Below are positions 22,564 to 30,103 of a DNA stretch of 64,000 bases, in pieces. The notes beneath the pieces were generated by a model that was not told the origin of the DNA, did no database searches, and saw only the letters and a program-made list of their open reading frames with translations. Origin of the DNA: Thalassobacillus sp043497085. Lineage in GTDB: Bacteria > Bacillota > Bacilli > Bacillales > Halobacillaceae. The first letter of the stretch is position 1. Each line of letters opens with the position of its first letter. The stretch lies in the NCBI GenBank assembly GCA_043497085.1, contig JBIEKI010000010.1; one strand, given 5' to 3'. The position numbers and the translations under genes are program-made.

Positions 22564-23763
22564 TTAAACTACAAAGGCCTTTCTACTCTTTAATATTGCA
22601 TAGATCCAGTGGATAAGCTTGTTTGCGCAAGCAATCTTCGCCACTTTATGCGGTTTGCCTTCTCCAAGCTTTTTGTCGTAATACGCTCTTAATTTTGGAT
22701 TGCGGTTCTTAGTTATCCCGCATTGTACAGCCGTATAAATTGTCTGTCGAAGGCTGGACGATCCTCTTTTCGTAATTTTGTTTATTGTTGCTTTAAATTG
22801 ACCGGATTCATGAACACGTGGATCTATTCCAGCGTAGGCAACCAATTTCTTTGGATGATTGAACTGATCAATTTTCCCAATCTCGGAAATGATTGTTGCC
22901 GCAATCTTTCCACCAATACCGGGGATTGATCGGATAATTTCATATTCTTCAAATTCTTCAGCCAAGGCATCTATCTCTTCAAGTAGCTTCGATAGGTGCC
23001 TTTGGTATTGAAGAAGAAGTTGAATGAACATCGTTAAATTCACCACATGACTCGTATATAAATTACGTTTGAAGGGATCTCGATCAGCTGCTTCTTTTAA
23101 TTGATGAGCTTTCTTTAATGCCCATGCATAAGAACGTTTGGCTCCTTGCTTAAGAATTACATCAGCTATCTGCTCCGGCTTTTCATCTTTAACACCTTGA
23201 GGTGTTTGGAAGTGGAGTAACGTTCGTAAAGAGGTCGGGGAATAGAGTGTTCCAAAGACAGTCTTATATTCCGGAAAGACCTGATCCAATACGGTTTGGA
23301 ATTGGAGTTTAATTTGTACATAAGTTCCTGTTAGGGCATCGTGTTGACGCGTTAGATTCCTCAAGTTCATGAATTTGACAGTTTTCTTTTTGAAAGGTTG
23401 AAGATCATCATATTGGTAATAAAGCTCCCCTAAACGAAACGCATCAATGGCATCGGTCTTTACTTTCCTTAAGCTCATCTTCTTGGCTTCATGGGAAAGA
23501 ACAGGATTTATCAAATAATAGACGATTTGATGGTCCTCTAAGAACTGTAAAACTGGTTCATGGTAATGACCAGTAGATTCAAAGACGACGACCGGAGCTC
23601 GTCCTGTGATTTCTTCCACCTCTAACCAAAATCGGTGAAAATCATGTAGACCTAAAGTGTTATGCTCAAATACAAAGCTCTTCTTGTAAGGATCTTTTTT
23701 CTGTAAAAAGGCTTGTACTTGGCTTTTTCCCTTCGCAATATCCAGGCCAATGACTGGATCCAT
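22564..23763 (-). CDS. IS110-family transposase (DEDD/serine type)
   Basis: The 399-residue protein is intact. Its N-terminal RuvC-like DEDD domain shows GLDIAKGK (Asp8), VVVFESTGHYHEP, and RKVKTDAIDAFRLGEL. The C-terminal Transposase_20 domain shows SIPGIGGKIAATIISEIG, KLVAYAGIDPRVHESG and TKRGSSSLRQ, which carries the catalytic serine of the family. IS110 elements usually lack terminal inverted repeats and are guided by a bridge RNA. The ATG at 23763 is preceded by AGGAGACGTG. The element lies between the DUF4349 gene and structured repeats; its exact ends cannot be fixed from one copy. Confidence 0.95.
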   Translation of the reverse strand: MDPVIGLDIAKGKSQVQAFLQKKDPYKKSFVFEHNTLGLHDFHRFWLEVEEITGRAPVVVFESTGHYHEPVLQFLEDHQIVYYLINPVLSHEAKKMSLRKVKTDAIDAFRLGELYYQYDDLQPFKKKTVKFMNLRNLTRQHDALTGTYVQIKLQFQTVLDQVFPEYKTVFGTLYSPTSLRTLLHFQTPQGVKDEKPEQIADVILKQGAKRSYAWALKKAHQLKEAADRDPFKRNLYTSHVVNLTMFIQLLLQYQRHLSKLLEEIDALAEEFEEYEIIRSIPGIGGKIAATIISEIGKIDQFNHPKKLVAYAGIDPRVHESGQFKATINKITKRGSSSLRQTIYTAVQCGITKNRNPKLRAYYDKKLGEGKPHKVAKIACANKLIHWIYAILKSRKAFVV

Positions 23764-23965
23764 TCATTGTCACGTCTCCTTTTGTTTATTTGCCGGCAGC
23801 CCCTAACCTATCTTGCAGTGTCATAGCTTCGCTTGTTATACGGGATCGAGGTCCCAACCAGCCTCAAACACGTTTCTACAAGTAGGGGGAGGACAGTATA
23901 GTGGACGGGATCAAGTCCCAATGGCCGAAACGTCCTTCCCCGGCTACCTAAATAATAACCTATAA
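23764..23965 (-). ncRNA. Candidate IS110 bridge RNA region upstream of the transposase
   Basis: The roughly 200 bases before the transposase start are noncoding and strongly structured. Two nearly identical hairpin sequences occur on the minus strand: TGGGACTTGATCCCGT (about 23905-23921) and TGGGACCTCGATCCCGT (about 23841-23857), 64 bases apart. In characterised IS110 elements the long noncoding end upstream of the recombinase gene produces a bridge RNA with two guide loops. The position, length and paired loops fit this. No alignment was possible, so the guides are not assigned. Confidence 0.5.
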
Positions 23966-23966
23966 A

Positions 23967-24000
23967 AAATAGGTCAACCAGAAATGACTGGCTGACCTTA
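23967..24000. terminator. Hairpin beside the IS110 element
   Basis: AGGTCAACCAG and CTGGCTGACCT pair with one mismatch after an A-run (AAAAAA). On the minus strand it would end a transcript entering the IS from the repeat side. It marks the start of the second composite repeat. Confidence 0.5.
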
Positions 24001-24071
24001 TAATACGATAGGGCCGAATTATGGAAGACTCAGTTTCAAAATAGAAGAGGTTCTTTACCAAAAAAGTGCCA

Positions 24072-24197
24072 GGGGTGGCTTGGAAACTACTCGCTTTCCT
24101 GCGGGGAAACTGGCAAGCCTCCTCAGTCGTTACACGACCTGTGGGGTCTTGCCTAGCTCCTTCTCCCGCGGGAGTCTCGCAGTTTCCCAACCACCCC
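24072..24197 (-). repeat. Covarying structured repeat, copy C (left arm of composite 2)
   Basis: The outer stem arms are GGGGTGGCTTGGAAACT (24072-24088) and AGTTTCCCAACCACCCC (24181-24197). Read on the minus strand the order is GCGAGACTCC, GGCAAGACCCCAC, a GTCG-TGTAA-CGAC hairpin, GGAGGCTTGCC, then GGAAAGCGAG. The GGCAAG/CTTGCC stem replaces GGTGAG/CTCACC of copy B, keeping the pairing. The tail GAAACTGAGTCTTC lies at about 24024-24038. Confidence 0.85.
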
Positions 24198-24365
24198 ATC
24201 CTCCGAAGGATGAGAGAAACGAACCCCTGCCCTAGATGAAGATGTCTTCCACAAGTAACATGGAAATATGGTGTACGTTATAAGCACGTTTTTATGTTTT
24301 TATGAGTAGCTCTTCCTATGTTTGAGGACTGCATAACGATGTTTTCGTTTGCCTCACCAACGCAA

Positions 24366-24640
24366 GGAGGTCCGGGAAATTGCGAGACTCCTCGAAAATG
24401 CTACGCATTTCCTTCGTGCGGTGTCTATTCAAGAAGCTTTTTCAAAGTCCTATGGGAGAATAGTACATGGTGAGATCCCGCAGGGCATTAGCCCGAGGAA
24501 GCTCACCGTACACCCATGGAAAGCGAGTGATTTCCCGGACCTCCAGAGGCTTTCAACCTTAACGGAAACAGTTTCTCTCGAAGCTGAGTCTTCATGTATA
24601 GGGAGGTTATCTGTAAAATCATCCAATGAGATTTTACAGA
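24366..24640 (+). repeat. Covarying structured repeat, copy D (right arm of composite 2), with insert
   Basis: The outer stem GGAGGTCCGGGAAAT (24366-24380) and ATTTCCCGGACCTCC (24530-24544) is the same as in copy B. A GGGC-ATTA-GCCC hairpin and GGTGAG/CTCACC stem follow. About 60 extra bases (roughly 24391-24455) interrupt the unit after GAGACTCC. The tail CTCGAAGCTGAGTCTTC is near 24578-24594, and a hairpin CTGTAAAATC/GATTTTACAG at 24611-24639 ends next to the GNAT gene's stop codon. Confidence 0.85.
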
Positions 24641-24642
24641 GA

Positions 24643-25518
24643 CTATTGCTGAAGGGATTTTTGATAATAACCGGTCGATTTCGTTGCTATAAACCCAAGC
24701 TTCCGGTACAACTGATAAGCCCGCTCGTTTTTACTATCCACTTCAAGCGTAACTTTTTGATTGGACTGGCGTTTTGCTTCCTTAATCAGATGCAGCATCA
24801 TTTCTTTACCATAGCCAAAACCCTGATGTTCCGGTAACATGCATACGCCATAAATAGAGGACGCCTCTTCATCAACGGCAATCGCTCCCATGCCAACTGG
24901 GCTTCCCTGGTAAAAGGAAAGATACATATGATGATGGGATTTTTTTAAAGCAGCGGAAATGAAGGTACGTGCATCTTCTCCTGGAAGGCCGAATGCCCGC
25001 TCCTGAATGTTTGCCAAAGTGTCCACCTGATCTTCTTTTGCCTTCACAATTTCTAATTTGCCTATGTCTTCCCGATCGTTTTGTCCGCGGAGCTCCATCT
25101 GGTATTCGGTATATTGATAGGATGCTCCCCTTCTATGTGCTACTGCCTTGCCAGTCTCAGAATCTTCATTAAGTACGTAAAGCAAAGACGGGATTTTGTG
25201 TTTCTCCCACGCTTCACATAACCGATTTTCCAACATAGAAAAATATCCTTTTCGCCGGTAGTCCGGATGGGTGACGGCCATCAATTCTACTTCTTTTTTT
25301 GAAGGTATGAAGGCCACAACAGCAGCAATCAACTCATTATCCTTATGCATTGTGAACACCCACGGTAAATTGGTATCAAAATTCAAATTGTCGGCGATGT
25401 ACATCTCACTGTCGATGCCGTCATGGGCTTTCAGTTTACTCTCTAACGCACGTATTTCCTTTGCTAATTGTGGTTCTACTTGGGTATGGGACGTAATTTT
25501 CAACGGGCACTCCTCCAC
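24643..25518 (-). CDS. Tandem GNAT-fold acetyltransferase
   Basis: The 291-residue protein holds two GNAT-like halves. The first (about 10-140) has VELMAVTHPDYRRKGYFSML, a good acetyl-CoA loop. The second (about 150-288) has SIYGVCMLPEHQGFGYGKEMM and ends with VTLEVDSKNERAYQLYRKLGF, the usual GNAT C-terminus. Two-domain GNAT proteins resemble mycothiol synthase in layout, but the substrate cannot be inferred. The 3' end abuts the structured repeat D, and the stop codon is only a few bases from the repeat hairpin. Confidence 0.85.
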   Translation of the reverse strand: MEECPLKITSHTQVEPQLAKEIRALESKLKAHDGIDSEMYIADNLNFDTNLPWVFTMHKDNELIAAVVAFIPSKKEVELMAVTHPDYRRKGYFSMLENRLCEAWEKHKIPSLLYVLNEDSETGKAVAHRRGASYQYTEYQMELRGQNDREDIGKLEIVKAKEDQVDTLANIQERAFGLPGEDARTFISAALKKSHHHMYLSFYQGSPVGMGAIAVDEEASSIYGVCMLPEHQGFGYGKEMMLHLIKEAKRQSNQKVTLEVDSKNERAYQLYRKLGFIATKSTGYYQKSLQQ

Positions 25519-25578
25519 CTTATATGATTCTTTCTTATTATAACTGATAGAAGTACTGGAAGGCCGCCCGGAGAAAAA

Positions 25579-26490
25579 TTATTTTTCCTGGTTGATTGCT
25601 TTTTCCATATTCTGTTCCCGCCTACCGAATTGGGTAGTCAGTATGACGCCGGCTATTACAGCCAGAGCACCTGAAATTTGCATGACGGTTATTGATTCTC
25701 CCAACCAAAAATAGGCCCCGATCATCGTCACGACCGGAAGGAAATTCAAGAACACCGAAGCTTTAGACGCACTGGTCAGTTCGACTGCCCGATTGTACAT
25801 GCTCAATGCGATGAAAGAAGGAAAAACTCCTAAATAGAGTAACCCACTCATGTTGGATAGATTCAAAGATGGCACCCCAACGATGATCCATTCTGTTGCT
25901 ACGATCGGAAGCAGTACGACAACGGAAATGCCAGTCATGACTAGCAGCGTGCCATATGTAGGGAATAGATGCATGTACTGCTTTACCATGATCGAGTAGA
26001 CTGCCCAGGTCAGGATCGCCCCGATCATGATCGCATCTCCGATATTCCATTCCATAGCAGCCAATTGCAGTATTTTTCCATCCATGACTACCCAAAGTGC
26101 TCCAATAAGGGAAAGCACGATTCCTGTCCATTGAATACTGGCCAGCCTTTCTTTTAAAACAAACGCACTCATGATCACAGTCGCCACTGGAATCACTGTC
26201 TCAAACACGGAGACGTTGGTGGATGTTGTGAATTGCAGTGCGCCATAAATGAATGTATTAAAGAATGTGATACCGGTCAGCGTGATGATCAAAAATGGTT
26301 TTTTATGCTGTAAGTAACTGTTGCGATACTGCCAGGCTCCTCGTAAGCCGACCGGAAGGATTACAAAGAATGCGATTACCAGTCGGAAAAAAGCAATGGT
26401 GAATGGCGGCAGCTCATTGATTGCCTTACCAACGAGGATATTTCCTGAAAAGAATAAGATAACGAATACTAGTAAGATATAAGGATAAAT
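25579..26490 (-). CDS. EamA/DMT-family transporter, start codon uncertain
   Basis: The protein has ten predicted membrane helices in two EamA halves (about 300 residues), as in drug/metabolite exporters such as RhaT or YdcZ relatives. The substrate is unknown. The frame is open further upstream to an ATG at 26565, but that ATG lies inside the terminator of the maltose phosphorylase transcript and has no ribosome site. A strong AAGGGGGG lies seven bases before an ATT codon at 26490 (IYPYILLVF), where the conserved part of the family starts. I therefore place the start there as a possible non-canonical ATT; this needs proof. Confidence 0.75.
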   Translation of the reverse strand: MYPYILLVFVILFFSGNILVGKAINELPPFTIAFFRLVIAFFVILPVGLRGAWQYRNSYLQHKKPFLIITLTGITFFNTFIYGALQFTTSTNVSVFETVIPVATVIMSAFVLKERLASIQWTGIVLSLIGALWVVMDGKILQLAAMEWNIGDAIMIGAILTWAVYSIMVKQYMHLFPTYGTLLVMTGISVVVLLPIVATEWIIVGVPSLNLSNMSGLLYLGVFPSFIALSMYNRAVELTSASKASVFLNFLPVVTMIGAYFWLGESITVMQISGALAVIAGVILTTQFGRREQNMEKAINQEK

Positions 26491-26553
26491 AAGTATCCCC
26501 CCTTGCTCCAACAATCCTATCACAATAGGAAAACAGGTTTCTATTATGAGATA

Positions 26554-26588
26554 CAAAAAAGCCATTCCATCTGTGGAACAGCCTTTTT
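26554..26588 (-). terminator. Intrinsic terminator of the maltose phosphorylase transcript
   Basis: On the minus strand AAAGGCTGTTCCA pairs with TGGAATGGCTTTT (two G-T pairs), followed by TTTTT. It lies 12 bases after the phosphorylase stop and overlaps the apparent upstream ATG of the EamA gene. Confidence 0.8.
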
Positions 26589-26599
26589 GCTTTTACCGT

Positions 26600-28885
26600 T
26601 TATATAGTGATATTCCCTTCAGCTGGCAGCTGTTTTTCTTCACCATTGATAAAAATTGCGAAGTCACCACCTTCTTCCTGTGTGATCACGACTCGCTGAT
26701 GGTCAACGCTTACTTTGATCAAGTGGCCGCGGAAGTTAATTTTAAAGGAATAATCTTCCCAGGCTTTTGGAATGAATGGTTTGAAGTGTAATTCCCCTTT
26801 TTCTACCCGCATTCCAGCGAAGCCATGAACGATAGACAGCCAGGATCCAGCCATACTTGTGATATGGAGTCCGTCTTCCGTATCGTTATTATAATTGTCG
26901 AGATCGAGTCTTGCTGTCCGCAGGTACATTTCATATGCTTTTTCTTCGTAACCGATTTCTGCTGCAATGATCGAGTGCACACAAGGTGATAACGATGATT
27001 CATGAACAGTCATTGGCTCATAAAAGTCAAAGTTGTTCTTTTTCTCCTCTAACGTGAAACGGTGGTTCAAGAAATACATGCTTTGCAAAACATCCGCCTG
27101 TTTGATGAAGCAGGAACGCAGGATTCGGTCCCACGACCAGTTCTGGTTGAGCGGCAAATGTTTTTCATCAAGATCTGCGACACGGATCAAATCCTTATCG
27201 AGCAAACCGTCCTGCTGCAAATAGACACCAAGCTGTTCATCAACTGGGTAGTACATGTGTTCAATGATGTCTTTCCAGTGGTCGAAGTCGTCCTCATTCA
27301 AGCCCAATTGGCTTTTTAATTCTACGAATCTTTTCTGATGGTTACGTTCCAGGTACAAAGCGACAGACAAGGTGTACTCCAATGTCCAGGCGGCCATCCG
27401 GTTGGTGTGCCAGTTGTTGTTGACATTGTTTTCGTATTCATTTGGTCCCGTGACACCAAGGATCATATATTTTCCTTTACGGGGATTGTAATTAACCCGG
27501 CTTGCCCAGTACCTGCTGATTTCTGCCAGCACTTCAAAGCCATATTCCGGCAGGTAAGATGTATCACCGGTATAGTTGACGTAATTCCAAATCGCATGTG
27601 CAATGGCACCGTTCCGGTGAATTTCTTCAAATGTAATTTCCCATTCGTTATGCGATTCCTCCCCATTCATCGTCACCATTGGATAGAGCGCACCATCCAT
27701 GCCTAGCTTCGCTGCATTTTCTTTTGCTTTTGCTAAATGTCGATAACGGTAGATTAATAGATTGCGGGCGATCGATGAATCAGCTGTACCAAGGTAAAAA
27801 GGCAGGCAGTAAGCTTCCGTATCCCAGTAAGTGCTTCCCCCATACTTCTCTCCAGTAAAGCCTTTCGGACCGATATTCAAAAGCGCGTCCTCACCTGTAT
27901 ACGTGTTATACAGCTGGAAAATATTATAGCGGATCCCCTGCTGGGCGGACGTATCTCCCCCGATAGTCACATCAGCATGGTTCCAGCGGCGCTCCCAAGC
28001 TTCCATATGCTGCTTGAACAAGGAAGTGAATCCACTGTCAGCTGCTTTTCTCACCTGCTTTTTAGCTTCGTCCGCAAGCTCGTTTTTATGGAAATGCCTG
28101 CTTGTCGTAACAGCTACATATTTATAAAAACTTACCTTTCCACCAGGTATGATGCTGGCTGTATGCTTTTGATCCACATATTCTTCTTCGTTCGCAACAT
28201 CTTCTACTTTCGTCTCCTGACCGATAAGCTGATTTTTCATCGCGGCAGAAACATCGAATTCCGTCTTGCGGGTGCGCATCGTCAAAACGGCCTGTTCCTT
28301 GTCAGCTTCATGATGGACAGGCATCCAGAAGTCTTCATCATAATTGGCATCTTCATTCCTGACGTCGCCATCCATATAGGGCTGGAAGGTGATCTTTCCT
28401 TCAAAGTCTTCGGACGTAACCTCATACTTGATAGCAATAATCGAAGCATCGACAATGGAAAAGAAACGGGTGACCTTTCCCTTGATATGTTTGCCTTCTG
28501 GGCTTGTTACATCAAATTCACGGTAGAGGTATCCGTGTTTCATATTCAATTCCCGCTTGAATTCGTGTACTTTCCATGTATGAAGGTCAAGTTCTTCGTC
28601 ACCCGCAACCACCCGGACGCCGGTTACATTCGGAGCATTCAAAACTTTAGCGAAGTATTCCGGGTAACCGTTTTTCCACCAGCCGACCCTGGTCTTATCT
28701 GGATAATAGATGCCCCCTACATAGGTGCCTTGATGGGTATCTCCGGAATAGGTCTCTTCAAAGTTGCCACGCATCCCCATCTGGCCGTTGCCGATACTCA
28801 TTAAGCTTTCTGCAAGGCGGTTATCTTCTGGATGCAGCTTGTCTTCGATGACTTTCCATTCATCCATTCTGCAAATCTGTTTCAT
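26600..28885 (-). CDS. mdxK: Maltose phosphorylase, glycoside hydrolase family 65
   Basis: The 761-residue GH65 enzyme phosphorolyses maltose to glucose and beta-glucose-1-phosphate in the cytoplasm. N-terminal SLMSIGNGQMGMRGNFEE, central KGFTGEKYGGSTYWDTEAYCLPFY and GVTGPNEYENNVNNNWHTN (catalytic Glu, about residue 481) are as expected of maltose phosphorylases. The ATG at 28885 has GAGAGG eight bases upstream; the earlier GTG overlaps it. A palindrome GCAAACGTTTGC lies 25 bases upstream, so it is likely repressed by the adjacent LacI protein. A beta-phosphoglucomutase gene, often its partner, is not visible here. Confidence 0.93.
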   Translation of the reverse strand: MKQICRMDEWKVIEDKLHPEDNRLAESLMSIGNGQMGMRGNFEETYSGDTHQGTYVGGIYYPDKTRVGWWKNGYPEYFAKVLNAPNVTGVRVVAGDEELDLHTWKVHEFKRELNMKHGYLYREFDVTSPEGKHIKGKVTRFFSIVDASIIAIKYEVTSEDFEGKITFQPYMDGDVRNEDANYDEDFWMPVHHEADKEQAVLTMRTRKTEFDVSAAMKNQLIGQETKVEDVANEEEYVDQKHTASIIPGGKVSFYKYVAVTTSRHFHKNELADEAKKQVRKAADSGFTSLFKQHMEAWERRWNHADVTIGGDTSAQQGIRYNIFQLYNTYTGEDALLNIGPKGFTGEKYGGSTYWDTEAYCLPFYLGTADSSIARNLLIYRYRHLAKAKENAAKLGMDGALYPMVTMNGEESHNEWEITFEEIHRNGAIAHAIWNYVNYTGDTSYLPEYGFEVLAEISRYWASRVNYNPRKGKYMILGVTGPNEYENNVNNNWHTNRMAAWTLEYTLSVALYLERNHQKRFVELKSQLGLNEDDFDHWKDIIEHMYYPVDEQLGVYLQQDGLLDKDLIRVADLDEKHLPLNQNWSWDRILRSCFIKQADVLQSMYFLNHRFTLEEKKNNFDFYEPMTVHESSLSPCVHSIIAAEIGYEEKAYEMYLRTARLDLDNYNNDTEDGLHITSMAGSWLSIVHGFAGMRVEKGELHFKPFIPKAWEDYSFKINFRGHLIKVSVDHQRVVITQEEGGDFAIFINGEEKQLPAEGNITI

Positions 28886-28910
28886 CTTTATCACCTCTCA
28901 TTTAGATTAG

Positions 28911-28922
28911 GCAAACGTTTGC
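28911..28922. promoter_or_regulatory. LacI-type operator upstream of maltose phosphorylase
   Basis: GCAAACGTTTGC is a perfect 12-bp palindrome. Its AAACG core is shared with the operators at 35387-35402 and 35602-35617. It lies between the regulator gene and the phosphorylase start. Confidence 0.7.
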
Positions 28923-28950
28923 ATTTCTGTGGGAAAAAGAGAGAACCGAA

Positions 28951-29994
28951 TCAGGCTCTCTTACTTGTTTCCCTTTTCCACTGTTGTGTAGACATGCGGT
29001 GTTTAATTTCAAACGGCACGATGATCCGCTTGGCTGGTTCATTTTTATTCTGTATTTTTTCAACCAGACACTTGCATGCCTGGGCGCCAAGATCATAAAT
29101 ATTGATGTCGACGGTTGTCAGCGGGGGTCGGGTGACCTCCGCCATATAAACATTGTTGAAGCTGACGATCGACACGTCTTCTGGTACGTACAGACCGAAC
29201 TCCTCCAGCATATTGATGACCCCGATGCTCATCAGATCATCAGAAATTACCAGGCCGGTCGGCGGTTCCTCTAAAGAAAATAATTCATGGACGGCTTTTC
29301 TTCCACCGGATTTCAAAAATTCGGTGTGGACCTTGTATTCTTTTTTGACTGGCAGTCCTGCCTGATTAAGGGCCTGTTCGTAGCCAGTAATACGGTCGAC
29401 GGTGACAGCCAGATCTTTGGAACCCCCGATAAAACCGATGCAGCGATGCCCCAGCTCGATCAGGTGCTCTGTGATCTCTTTGGATGCCCGGATGTTGTCG
29501 TTATCGACATGACTGATTGTATCGATGTTTTCATTGGGCTTCCCTACAATGACAAACGGAAAGTTCTGTTCATGAAGAAATTCCATGACTTTGTCCTTTA
29601 ACCGGGAATACAACAGAATGACTCCATCCACACGATTGCCATGGACCATCCGCTGGACTCCTTCTAATATTTCCTCTTCCGTTTCTCCCGTCGAAAGCAG
29701 CAAAGAATATTCGAGGTCATGGGCTACCGCACTGATTCCACGCAGTACCTCAGGGAAAAATGGATTTTGCAAGGCCTTATCTGCACTTGAAGGCATGACG
29801 ACTCCAATCGCTTGTGTCGAACTTCTTACCAGGCTTCTCGCATTTACATTCGGGTGGTAGCCAAGTTCTTTCATCGCTTTCCTTACCCGTTTCTTCGTGG
29901 CGGGACTGATCCTCGGATTATCCGCTATGACGCGGGATACCGTGGAAGGCGCCACCCCTGCCGCTTTGGCAACTTCTTTAATGGTAACTCCCAT
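28951..29994 (-). CDS. mdxR: LacI-family regulator of the maltodextrin cluster
   Basis: The 347-residue LacI/GalR protein has an N-terminal helix-turn-helix with VTIKEVAKAAGVAPSTVSRV, a hinge helix (KKRVRKAMKELGYHPN), and a periplasmic-binding-protein-like sensor domain. It is the counterpart of MalR/YvdE regulators that sense maltose or maltodextrins. The ATG at 29994 has GAAGGTGAG upstream; the GTG at 30003 is inside that site. It lies between the amylase and maltose phosphorylase genes on the same strand. Confidence 0.88.
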   Translation of the reverse strand: MGVTIKEVAKAAGVAPSTVSRVIADNPRISPATKKRVRKAMKELGYHPNVNARSLVRSSTQAIGVVMPSSADKALQNPFFPEVLRGISAVAHDLEYSLLLSTGETEEEILEGVQRMVHGNRVDGVILLYSRLKDKVMEFLHEQNFPFVIVGKPNENIDTISHVDNDNIRASKEITEHLIELGHRCIGFIGGSKDLAVTVDRITGYEQALNQAGLPVKKEYKVHTEFLKSGGRKAVHELFSLEEPPTGLVISDDLMSIGVINMLEEFGLYVPEDVSIVSFNNVYMAEVTRPPLTTVDINIYDLGAQACKCLVEKIQNKNEPAKRIIVPFEIKHRMSTQQWKRETSKRA

Positions 29995-30103
29995 GACACT
30001 CACCTTCTATTCCTTCTGATTTCATTGGCAGTTCTTTACTAATGAAAGGTTGCTGCTAACTCTTTCTCTCTATTATTGTAACTCATTTCAGATGGCTGGA
30101 TGT

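Larger units (their letters stand above)
22380..23990 (-). mobile_element. IS110-family insertion sequence (approximate limits)
   Basis: The element includes the transposase gene, the structured noncoding end at 23764-23965 and a short 3' noncoding end. The limits are approximate because IS110 elements leave no inverted repeats or target duplications and only one complete copy is present. A hairpin at 23967-24000 just outside may belong to the host. Confidence 0.6.

Noticed and set aside
24349..24837. 162-codon plus-strand frame over the repeat and the GNAT gene
   Set aside because: It is a shadow: it begins in structured repeat D and continues antisense to the acetyltransferase.
27977..28804. 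275-codon plus-strand frame antisense to maltose phosphorylase
   Set aside because: The opposite strand encodes a complete GH65 enzyme with all motifs. The frame has no ribosome site and its sequence resembles no protein.
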